Positions 1 through 5,861 of a stretch of DNA of 10,184 bases are shown one piece after another. The position numbers and the translations under genes are program-made. This stretch comes from Candidatus Faecalibacterium faecipullorum. Its GTDB lineage: Bacteria; Bacillota; Clostridia; Oscillospirales; Ruminococcaceae. Numbering within the stretch: the stretch's first letter is position 1; every line of letters starts with the position of its first letter. The notes under the pieces were generated by a model. That model was not told where the DNA came from and did no database searches. It saw nothing but the letters and a program-made list of their open reading frames with translations. The stretch lies in contig DWXX01000131.1 in NCBI GenBank assembly GCA_019118985.1, forward strand, positions 1 to 10,184, read 5' to 3'.

Positions 1-1
1 C

Positions 2-1042
2 AAGAGCGCCACCCAGTCCAAGCAGTGCCGGGAGTTTGCCAACAAGTACGACATCCTCAACTTCTACGACGTGGGCCAGATGGGCATCGAGCACGCCCTG
101 CTGCCCGAACAGGGCATCGTCACCGCCGGCGACTGCGTCATCGGCGCCGACAGCCATACCTGCACCTACGGCGCGCTGGGGGCCTTCTCGACCGGGGTCG
201 GCTCGACCGATATGGCCGCCGGCATGGCCACCGGCATGGCCTGGTTCAAGGTGCCCGCCGCCATCCGCTTTGTCCTGACCGGCGCGCTGCCCGAGCGGGT
301 GTCGGGCAAGGACCTGATCCTCTCCATCATCGGGAAGATCGGGGTGGACGGCGCGCTGTACAAGTCGATGGAGTTCACCGGCCCGGGGGTGGCCAGCCTC
401 TCGATGGACGACCGGCTGTGCGTGTGCAACATGGCCATCGAGGCCGGCGCCAAGAACGGCATCTTCCCGGTGGACGACGTGACCCGCAGCTACCTGGCCG
501 GCCGCAGCAAGCGCGCCCCCGTCTACTACGAGGCCGACCCCGACGCCGAGTACGAGCAGACCATCGAGATCGACCTGTCGGCCCTTGTCCCCACCGTCAG
601 CTACCCCCACCTGCCCGAGAACACCCACCCCGCCGCCGAGGGGGGTGAGATCGCCATCGACCAGGTGGTGATCGGCAGCTGCACCAACGGCCGGCTGGAG
701 GATATGGAAGCCGCCTACGACATCCTCAAGGGCAGACACATCGCCAAGGGGGTGCGGGGCATCATCATCCCCGCCACCATGGCCGTCTATAAGGAGTGCA
801 TCCGCCGCGGCTGGACCGAAGCCTTCATCGACGCGGGGTGCATCGTCTCCACCCCCACCTGCGGGCCCTGCCTGGGCGGCTACATGGGCATCCTGGCCGA
901 AGGGGAGCGCTGTGTCTCCACCACCAACCGCAACTTCGTCGGCCGGATGGGCCATGTCAAGAGCGAGGTCTACCTCGCCAGCCCCGCCACCGCCGCCGCC
1001 AGCGCGCTGACCGGCGTCATCACCGACCCCAGAACGGTCTAA
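2..1042 (+). CDS. leuC: 3-isopropylmalate dehydratase, large subunit (5' partial)
   Basis: Large subunit of isopropylmalate isomerase, which with LeuD isomerises 2-isopropylmalate to 3-isopropylmalate in leucine synthesis (cytoplasmic). The frame is open from the first bases of the window with no start in view, so the gene is truncated at its 5' end; 346 codons are visible. Against the roughly 420-residue clostridial/archaeal-type LeuC family, about 70 N-terminal residues should lie upstream. Conserved aconitase-family motifs are visible: DSHTCTYGALGAFSTG near visible residues 49-64, IGSCTNGR with its cysteine at visible residue 227, and TPTCGPCLGG with cysteines at 287 and 290. These three cysteines are the expected ligands of the [4Fe-4S] cluster. 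The gene ends 19 bases before leuD, whose ribosome binding site lies in the gap, so the two are co-transcribed. Identity is secure from motifs and neighbours; only the true start is unknown. Confidence 0.97.
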   Translation, partial: KSATQSKQCREFANKYDILNFYDVGQMGIEHALLPEQGIVTAGDCVIGADSHTCTYGALGAFSTGVGSTDMAAGMATGMAWFKVPAAIRFVLTGALPERVSGKDLILSIIGKIGVDGALYKSMEFTGPGVASLSMDDRLCVCNMAIEAGAKNGIFPVDDVTRSYLAGRSKRAPVYYEADPDAEYEQTIEIDLSALVPTVSYPHLPENTHPAAEGGEIAIDQVVIGSCTNGRLEDMEAAYDILKGRHIAKGVRGIIIPATMAVYKECIRRGWTEAFIDAGCIVSTPTCGPCLGGYMGILAEGERCVSTTNRNFVGRMGHVKSEVYLASPATAAASALTGVITDPRTV

Positions 1043-1061
1043 CGCCCAAAGGAGGAGCACC

Positions 1062-1556
1062 ATGAACGCAAAAGGCCATGTATTCAAATACCCCGACAAC
1101 GTCGACACCGACGTCATCATCCCCGCCCGTTACCTGAACACCCAGGACGCCAAGGAACTGGCCGCCCACTGCATGGAGGACATCGACAAGACCTTTACGA
1201 GCAAGGTAGCCCCCGGCGACGTGATGGTGGGCGGCTGGAACTTCGGGTGCGGCTCTTCCCGCGAGCACGCGCCGCTGTGCATCAAGACCAGCGGCATCTC
1301 GGTGGTCATCGCCAAGAGCTTTGCCCGCATCTTCTACCGCAACAGCATCAACATCGGGCTGCCCATCCTGGAGTGCCCGGCCGCCGCCGACGCCATCGCG
1401 GCGGGGGACACCGTCAGCGTCGACTTTGACACCGGCGTCATCACCGACGAGACGACGGGGGCCGTCTTCCAGGCAGAGCCCTTCCCGCCCTTCATCCAGG
1501 AGATCATCGCCGCCGGCGGGCTGATGAACTCCATCAAGGCCAAGGCCGCGCAGTAA
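1062..1556 (+). CDS. leuD: 3-isopropylmalate dehydratase, small subunit
   Basis: Small (swivel-domain) subunit of isopropylmalate isomerase; it partners LeuC and helps form the substrate pocket. The 164-residue product has the usual length of the short LeuD type that pairs with the approximately 420-residue LeuC. Visible motifs are NVDTDVIIPARYLNT (residues 13-27), whose YLNT tail sits where family members carry the substrate-recognition loop, and GCGSSREHAP (62-71), the family signature. The start is fixed by AAAGGAGG at 1048-1055, six bases before the ATG. The leuB start follows 14 bases after the stop, and the stop codon itself overlaps leuB's weaker A/G-rich binding site, suggesting translational coupling. 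Nothing is broken or missing. Confidence 0.97.
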   Translation: MNAKGHVFKYPDNVDTDVIIPARYLNTQDAKELAAHCMEDIDKTFTSKVAPGDVMVGGWNFGCGSSREHAPLCIKTSGISVVIAKSFARIFYRNSINIGLPILECPAAADAIAAGDTVSVDFDTGVITDETTGAVFQAEPFPPFIQEIIAAGGLMNSIKAKAAQ

Positions 1557-1570
1557 AGGGGGACGCCGCT

Positions 1571-2647
1571 ATGGAAAAGAAGATCGCTGTCATCTGGGGC
1601 GACTGCGCCAGCCCCGAGATCGTCCGCCAGGCCGTCCGTGTGCTGGACAAAGTCGCCGCGAAGTACGGCCACACCTTCCATTACATCGACGCCGCCATGG
1701 GGGGCGAGGCCATCGACAAGTACGGCGACCCGCTGCCTCTGCATGAGCTGGACAAGTGCCTGGCCGCCGACAGCGTGCTGCTGGGCGCGGTGGGCGGCCC
1801 CAAGTGGGAGGGCCTGCCCGGCGACAAGCGCCCCGAAAAGGGCCTGCTGCGGCTGCGCAGCGGGATGGGCCTGTACTCCAACAGCCGCCCGGCCAAGATC
1901 TGGCCCCAGCTGGCCCCCGCCAGCCCCTTAAAGCCCGAGATCGTGGCCAAGGGCATCGACTTCATCATCGTGCGGGAGCTGACCGGCGGTGTCTACTTCG
2001 GCGAGCACCGCACCGACACGCTGCCAAGCGGCGAAAAGCAGGCGGTGGACATCATGCCCTATGCCGAGCATGAGATCGAGCGGATCGGCCGCATCGGCTT
2101 CGAGACCGCCCGCAAGCGCCGCAAGAAGCTCTGCTGCGTCGACAAGGCCAACGTCCTGGACACCAGCCGGCTGTGGCGGACGGTGATGCACCGCATCAAG
2201 GACGACTACCCCGACGTCGAGTACAGCGAGATGTTCGTCGACAATGCCGCCATGCAGATCGTCAAGAACCCGGCCCAGTTCGACGTCATCGTCACCGAGA
2301 ACATGTTCGGTGACATCCTGTCGGACGAGGCGTCGATGATCACCGGCTCGATCGGGATGATCCCCTCCTCCTCTCTGGGGGACGGCACCCGCGGGCTGTA
2401 CGAGCCCATCCACGGCTCGGCCCCCGACATCGCCGGGCAGGATGTGGTCAACCCCACCGCCTGCATCCTGTCGGCGGCCATGATGCTGCGCTACAGCTTC
2501 GGCATGGCCGCCGAGGCGGACTGCATCGAGGCGGCGGTGGGCCGCGTCCTCGACAAGGGGCTGCGCACCGCCGACAATATGTCCCCCGGCTGCACCTGCC
2601 TGGGCTGCGCCGCCATGGGCGACGCCATCCTGGCCGAGATGGACTGA
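1571..2647 (+). CDS. leuB: 3-isopropylmalate dehydrogenase
   Basis: NAD-dependent oxidative decarboxylation of 3-isopropylmalate to 2-oxoisocaproate, third step of the leucine branch. The 358-residue length is normal. Family landmarks seen: substrate arginines in LRSGMGLYSNSRP (R96, R106) and RELTGG (R135); catalytic Y142 and K192 (VDKANVLD); metal-binding aspartates D224 (FVDNAAMQ), D248 and D252 (ENMFGDILSDEASM); and HGSAPDIAGQ (281-290), the NAD-binding loop with an Asp typical of NAD over NADP preference. Odd points: the normally invariant N-terminal GDGIGPEI motif reads GDCASPEI (residues 10-17), and the C-terminus contains a CxCxxC cluster (341-346). The binding site (AAAGGGGG, about 1555-1562) is weaker than those of its neighbours. 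Last gene of the leu operon, followed by a strong terminator. Paralogues such as isocitrate or tartrate dehydrogenase are possible in principle, but leuCD context settles it. Confidence 0.95.
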   Translation: MEKKIAVIWGDCASPEIVRQAVRVLDKVAAKYGHTFHYIDAAMGGEAIDKYGDPLPLHELDKCLAADSVLLGAVGGPKWEGLPGDKRPEKGLLRLRSGMGLYSNSRPAKIWPQLAPASPLKPEIVAKGIDFIIVRELTGGVYFGEHRTDTLPSGEKQAVDIMPYAEHEIERIGRIGFETARKRRKKLCCVDKANVLDTSRLWRTVMHRIKDDYPDVEYSEMFVDNAAMQIVKNPAQFDVIVTENMFGDILSDEASMITGSIGMIPSSSLGDGTRGLYEPIHGSAPDIAGQDVVNPTACILSAAMMLRYSFGMAAEADCIEAAVGRVLDKGLRTADNMSPGCTCLGCAAMGDAILAEMD

Positions 2648-2690
2648 CCCTGACTGCGGGGCCCTGATTTGAGAGACTGCCCCCCTTTCC

Positions 2691-2731
2691 GCCCCCTGCC
2701 GCGCCCTTTGCGGGCCGGCGGGGGGCTTTTT
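2691..2731 (+). terminator. Intrinsic terminator of the leu operon
   Basis: Long GC-rich hairpin: 2691-2701 pairs with 2716-2726 (one G-T wobble), then, after a single bulged C at 2702, 2703-2706 pairs with 2712-2715 around a 5-base loop (2707-2711). It is followed directly by TTTTT at 2727-2731. It lies 43 bases after the leuB stop and separates the leucine genes from the sugar module. Confidence 0.92.
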
Positions 2732-2793
2732 GCGGGGCGGGCGTTTGTAAGGTTTGCCCAAAAAGTTTTCACAGGATTTGGACAGAATCAATA

Positions 2794-2822
2794 TGGACAA
2801 ATTGTGAATGATTTGTTACTAT
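2794..2822 (+). promoter_or_regulatory. Sigma-A-type promoter of the licT/PTS module
   Basis: TGGACA (2794-2799), exactly 17 bases, then TACTAT (2817-2822). Five of six bases match the -35 consensus and five of six the -10. The predicted transcript start falls at about 2829-2830, just where the RAT hairpin begins, which supports the call. The stretch is AT-rich compared with the surrounding genes. The same -35 hexamer at the same spacing is used upstream of murQ. Confidence 0.75.
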
Positions 2823-2829
2823 GTTAGTG

Positions 2830-2860
2830 CAAGATTGTTACTCCAGCGAGGCATTACTTG
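2830..2860 (+). promoter_or_regulatory. Ribonucleic antiterminator (RAT) for a LicT/BglG-family protein
   Basis: The sequence reads, in pieces, CAAG - A - TTGTTA - CTC - CAGC - GAG - GC - ATTA - CTTG. CAAG pairs with CTTG, CTC with GAG around a 4-base loop, and the remaining bases form the two asymmetric internal loops that LicT-type RNA-binding domains recognise. The family consensus is GGATTGTTACT... followed by ...AGGCAAAACC. Here the left half matches except for the first base, and the G-C closing pair is replaced by a compensating A-T pair. It is followed within the leader by a licT-type gene, so autoregulated antitermination is very likely. Confidence 0.88.
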
Positions 2861-2970
2861 TACCCGGCCCAAAGCGGCCTGCACTGATGCGAGAGGGATT
2901 TTATGGCGCGGCGCGCCGTCAGGTTCTTTTGGTATCGGGGGTACTGTGTATGCTCCGGCTGGATTTTTTT
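2843..2970 (+). terminator. Candidate leader terminator overlapping the RAT
   Basis: The 3' arm 2939-2962 ends in GCTGG followed by A and seven T's (2964-2970). It can pair with the RAT region: CCAGC (2843-2847) with GCTGG (2958-2962), GGCAT (2850-2854) with ATGCT (2950-2954, one wobble), and GTACCC (2860-2865) with GGGTAC (2939-2944). Mismatches separate the blocks, and about 73 bases between the innermost arms fold separately (for example GGCGC/GCGCC at 2905-2909/2913-2917). Since the 5' arm is shared with the RAT, the two structures exclude each other, as expected for a LicT switch. The long interior makes this less certain than a simple hairpin. Confidence 0.6.
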
Positions 2971-2988
2971 ATGCCCCGGGCAGGGCGC

Positions 2989-3011
2989 CCCGGCCGCGCG
3001 GGCCGGGTTTT
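2989..3011 (+). terminator. Second leader hairpin with short T run
   Basis: CCCGGCC (2989-2995), loop GCGCG, GGCCGGG (3001-3007), then TTTT (3008-3011). A seven-pair, all-GC stem with a short T tract, 64 bases before the licT start. It could be a backup terminator or simply a stable leader structure; the T tract is interrupted after four bases. No gene is seen in the rest of the 2648-3074 intergenic stretch. Confidence 0.45.
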
Positions 3012-3074
3012 GCCAGGTTTTGAACAGGCGCCGCGGCAACGGGCCAAAACAGACAGAAGGGGAACGAGGGCGGC

Positions 3075-3923
3075 ATGAAGGTCACCAAGAAAATCAACAA
3101 TAACGTCGCGCTCGCCCTGGACGCGGGCGGCAACGAGCTGGTGGTCTTTGGCAAGGGGGTAGGCTTCCCGCCGGTGCCGTATGAGCTGGAGGACCTCTCC
3201 TGCGTGCAGCGCACCTTCTACCATGTCAGCAAGCGGTTCATCGGGCTGCTGCCCGACCTGCCGGAGGAGCTGATCCTCGCCGCAGACGACATCGCCGGGG
3301 AGGCGATGGAAGAGCTGGACTGCCGGCTGAACCCCAACCTGCCCTTCATCCTGGCCGACCATCTGAACTTTGCCATCGAGCGCAGCCGCAGCGGGGTCGC
3401 CATCCAGAACCCGCTGGCCTACGACGTCAGCCACCTGTACCCCAAAGAGTACGCGGTGGCGTCCCACGCGGTGCGGATGCTGCGCCAGGAGCTTGGCGTC
3501 GCGCTGCCCGACGACGAGGCGGTCAGCATCGCGCTGCACCTCATCAACGCCGAGGGCGAGGCCGACGATATGCACCGCACCCTGGCCGACGTGCAGCTGA
3601 TCGCCGCGCTGTCCGAGCTGGTGGAGGACTACTTCCACATCACCATCGACCGGGAGGGGTTCAACTACTCCCGCCTGGCCATGCACCTGCGGTATCTGGT
3701 GCAGCGGATGAGCGAGGGCCGCCCCATGCAGGAGGACGCCGCCAGCCGCGAGCTGTTCCGCTCGGTCAAGCTGGAATACCCCGAGGACTACAACTGCACC
3801 CGGATGATCGTCGACTGGCTGGCCGCCCACCGCGGCTGGAAGTGCAGCAGCGAAGAGCAGCTGTACCTGGTCATGCACATCCACCGGGTGCGTGTGGCGG
3901 CCCAGGGCGCCGGGGAAGATTGA
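3075..3923 (+). CDS. licT: BglG/LicT-family transcription antiterminator
   Basis: RNA-binding antiterminator that opens transcription of beta-glucoside PTS genes when sugar is present. The 282-residue product has the complete family layout: an N-terminal CAT RNA-binding domain (about 1-57, MKVTKKINNNVALALD and ELVVFGKGVGF), then two PTS regulation domains, PRD1 (about 70-170) and PRD2 (about 171-280). The four histidines phosphorylated in this family are all present: H96 (ADHLNF), H155 (IALHLINAE), H204 (LAMHLRYL) and H268 (LVMHIHRV). By family knowledge, phosphorylation by EIIB keeps the protein inactive without sugar, and HPr phosphorylation activates it. The upstream leader contains a well-formed RAT, so it likely controls its own operon. 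The permease gene follows after 126 bases. The GGGGAACGAGGGCGGC stretch before the ATG serves as a weak binding site. Substrate range cannot be read from sequence. Confidence 0.93.
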   Translation: MKVTKKINNNVALALDAGGNELVVFGKGVGFPPVPYELEDLSCVQRTFYHVSKRFIGLLPDLPEELILAADDIAGEAMEELDCRLNPNLPFILADHLNFAIERSRSGVAIQNPLAYDVSHLYPKEYAVASHAVRMLRQELGVALPDDEAVSIALHLINAEGEADDMHRTLADVQLIAALSELVEDYFHITIDREGFNYSRLAMHLRYLVQRMSEGRPMQEDAASRELFRSVKLEYPEDYNCTRMIVDWLAAHRGWKCSSEEQLYLVMHIHRVRVAAQGAGED

Positions 3924-3945
3924 GCCCCCGCCGCTGCCCCTCTCT

Positions 3946-4012
3946 GTTTTACTTACGGTTTTACTTATGGTATCGGCGCGCCCCGCAGCGCACGGGGCGC
4001 CGGAGATATAAT
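3946..4012 (+). repeat. Tandem 12-bp repeat and GC hairpin ahead of the permease gene
   Basis: The gap between licT and the permease holds GTTTTACTTACG (3946-3957) immediately repeated as GTTTTACTTATG (3958-3969), 11 of 12 bases equal. Next comes an eight-pair hairpin, GCGCCCCG (3978-3985) with CGGGGCGC (3993-4000) around a 7-base loop. TATAAT follows at 4007-4012 but has no -35 hexamer at 16-18 bases. No T tract follows the hairpin, so it is not a normal terminator; it might protect or space the transcript. No function is assigned. Confidence 0.5.
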
Positions 4013-4049
4013 GCCCCTTCCAGCCTGCCTTGCAAAGGAGGAATGAGCC

Positions 4050-5771
4050 ATGACGCAAAAGCCTGATCCGGACGGGCTGATGCAGCAGTTTTACCCCCTG
4101 CTTGGGGGCGAGGCGAATGTGCTCAGGCAGTCCCGGCAGGGCAGCCGCCTTACCTTCACCGTCAAAGACCAGAGCCTTGCGGCTGTCGAGCTGCTGGCCG
4201 CGCTGCCCGGCGTGGCCGGGTGCAGCCAGCAGAGCGGCAGGGTCCGGGTGGAGCTTGAGGCGGACGCCTATCAACACGCGATAAAGGAGAATCAGCTTAT
4301 GGCAAGCAAGTACGACGGCCTTGCCCGCATCATCATCCAGAATGTGGGCGGCAAGGGCAACATCACCAGCGTCAAGCACTGCATCACCCGCCTGCGCTTT
4401 GTTTTGAAGGACGAGAGCAAGGCCCAGACCGAAGTGCTCAAGCAGACCGACGGCATCGTCACCGTCATCCAGGCCGGCGGCCAGTATCAGGTGGTCATCG
4501 GCAACCATGTCGACTACGTCTACGACGCGGTGGTCTCGGTGGGCCACCTCGAGGCGCTGGCGGCCGGCACCGTCGACGAGGACGGCAACGCCGTCGAGGG
4601 CGCCAATGATGGCGCCGGCAAGAAGTCCAGCCCCCTGAACACCTTCATCGACCTGGTGTCCAGCATCCTGCAGCCCACCCTGGGCGTGCTGGGCGCCTCC
4701 GGTATTGTCAAGGGCATCCTGGCCTGCCTGACCTACTTCAACATCCTGTCCACCGACAGCGGCACCTATCAGATCCTGTACGCCTTCGGCGACGGCTTCT
4801 TCTACTTCCTGCCGGTCTTCCTGGGCTACACCGCCGCCAAGAAGGTCAAGATGAACGAGTTCATCGGCCTTGCCATCGGCGCGGGCCTTGTCTACCCCAA
4901 CATGGTGGCCCTCAAGAGCGCCGAGGCCCTCGGCTCCGTCTTTGCGGGCACCGCCTTTGAGATGAGCTACACCACCACCTTCCTGGGCCTGCCGGTCTTC
5001 TTCCCGGCGTCGGGCTACACCTCGTCGGTCATCCCGGTCATCCTGACCTGCCTGCTGGCCGGCAAGCTCTACCACTGGGCCCGCAAGGTCATCCCCGACA
5101 CCATTCAGCTGTTCATGGTGCCCCTGTTCGTCATCGTGGTCAGCCTGCCGCTGTGCTACCTGGTCATCGGCCCGGTCTCCGGCCTGTTCTGCGGCGTCAT
5201 CCAGGCGGCCTTCAACGTCATCTACAACCTGCCCGTCGTGGGCGGCGCGCTGGCCGGCGCTTTCGTCGGCGGCATCTGGCAGGTGCTGGTCATCTTCGGC
5301 CTGCACTGGGGCCTCATCCCGCTGATGTACATCAACATGGCCTCGCTGGGCTACGACTTCGTGCTGAGCGCCAACACCATCCCCTCCTGGACCCAGTTCG
5401 CAGCCCTGGCCGCCATCCTGATGGTCACCAAGGACGTCAAGCTGCGCAAGATCACCATCCCCGCCTTCATCTCGGCCTTCTTCGGCGTCACCGAGCCGGC
5501 CATCTACGGCGTCACCCTGCCGAAAAAGACCCCCTTCATCATCTCCTGCGTGGCCAGCGCCATCTCGGGCGGCATCGTCGGCGCGTTCCAGGTCAAGAAG
5601 TTCATGTCCGGCGGCCTGGGCCTGTTCAGCCTGCCCTCCTACATTGACCCGACCCCCGGCGGCGCAGGGATGCGCAACCTGATCATCGTCGTGGTCGCCA
5701 TCCTGATCGCCATGGCCATCACCTTCATCGGCGTCCGCCTCACCTGGAAGGACAGCGAGCAGGCAAAGTAA
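4050..5771 (+). CDS. PTS beta-glucoside-type permease EIIBC with an extra N-terminal EIIB-like domain
   Basis: Membrane permease that imports a sugar, probably a beta-glucoside, while phosphorylating it. The 573 residues hold: a degenerate EIIB-like domain (about 8-70); a linker (71-83); an active EIIB (84-165) with the phosphocysteine C111 in VKHCITRLRF; a charged linker (170-195); then a multi-pass EIIC membrane domain (about 196-565) with HWGLIP (419-424) and the GVTEPAIYGVTLPKKTPF family block (479-496). There is no EIIA domain, unlike the common EIIBCA beta-glucoside proteins, so a separate EIIA is needed. The start at 4050 has AAAGGAGG at 4034-4041; a second in-frame ATG at 4299 has its own AAAGGAG and corresponds to the usual family start. 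Between licT and a 6-phospho-beta-glucosidase gene, the role is well supported; the exact sugar is not known. Confidence 0.92.
   Translation: MTQKPDPDGLMQQFYPLLGGEANVLRQSRQGSRLTFTVKDQSLAAVELLAALPGVAGCSQQSGRVRVELEADAYQHAIKENQLMASKYDGLARIIIQNVGGKGNITSVKHCITRLRFVLKDESKAQTEVLKQTDGIVTVIQAGGQYQVVIGNHVDYVYDAVVSVGHLEALAAGTVDEDGNAVEGANDGAGKKSSPLNTFIDLVSSILQPTLGVLGASGIVKGILACLTYFNILSTDSGTYQILYAFGDGFFYFLPVFLGYTAAKKVKMNEFIGLAIGAGLVYPNMVALKSAEALGSVFAGTAFEMSYTTTFLGLPVFFPASGYTSSVIPVILTCLLAGKLYHWARKVIPDTIQLFMVPLFVIVVSLPLCYLVIGPVSGLFCGVIQAAFNVIYNLPVVGGALAGAFVGGIWQVLVIFGLHWGLIPLMYINMASLGYDFVLSANTIPSWTQFAALAAILMVTKDVKLRKITIPAFISAFFGVTEPAIYGVTLPKKTPFIISCVASAISGGIVGAFQVKKFMSGGLGLFSLPSYIDPTPGGAGMRNLIIVVVAILIAMAITFIGVRLTWKDSEQAK
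4283..4301 (+). promoter_or_regulatory. Internal ribosome binding site and in-frame ATG inside the permease gene
   Basis: AAAGGAGA at 4283-4290 stands eight bases before ATG 4299-4301, in frame with the permease (codon 84). A protein starting here, MASKYDGLARIIIQNVGG..., begins where single-EIIB relatives begin. Motif and spacing are as good as at the upstream start, so a 490-residue short form is likely made in addition to, or instead of, the 573-residue form. Actual use cannot be read from sequence. Confidence 0.6.
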
Positions 5772-5806
5772 GCCTGGCCGCAGCCGCATCACCGCAACCC
5801 ACCCTT

Positions 5807-5843
5807 GGGGGCGTCCCTGCTTCGGGGGCGCCCCCTTCTTTTT
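5807..5843 (+). terminator. Intrinsic terminator between permease and hydrolase genes
   Basis: GGGGGCGTCCC (5807-5817), a 7-base loop (5818-5824), GGGGCGCCCCC (5825-5835): eleven continuous pairs with one T-G wobble, followed by TTCTTTTT (5836-5843). It lies 35 bases after the permease stop and only 18 bases before the GH1 start codon. The downstream gene's binding site begins right after the T tract. I see no promoter between the hairpin and the GH1 gene, so it probably tunes down, rather than ends, expression of the hydrolase. Confidence 0.88.
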
Positions 5844-5861
5844 GAAAAGGAGGCAACTCTT

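Noticed and set aside
1928..2800. Long minus-strand frame opposite leuB.
   Set aside because: Shadow of leuB's codon bias; no ribosome binding site and no family motif.
3005..3022. GGCAAAACC-like RAT half-site on the minus strand (reverse of GGTTTTGCCAGGTTTTG).
   Set aside because: The left half of a RAT (ATTGTTACT) is absent on that strand and no leftward gene starts there.
2821..3078. Possible small protein encoded in the licT leader.
   Set aside because: It starts inside the promoter and RAT, lacks a binding site, and the region is fully explained as an RNA switch.
4007..4012. TATAAT as an independent promoter for the permease gene.
   Set aside because: No -35-like hexamer at 16-18 bases and no extended -10 TG; listed only as part of an unexplained element.
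5805..5861. Upstream ATG as the start of the GH1 gene, adding 19 residues.
   Set aside because: It falls inside the terminator hairpin without a binding site; the ATG at 5862 has GGAGG and matches the family N-terminus.
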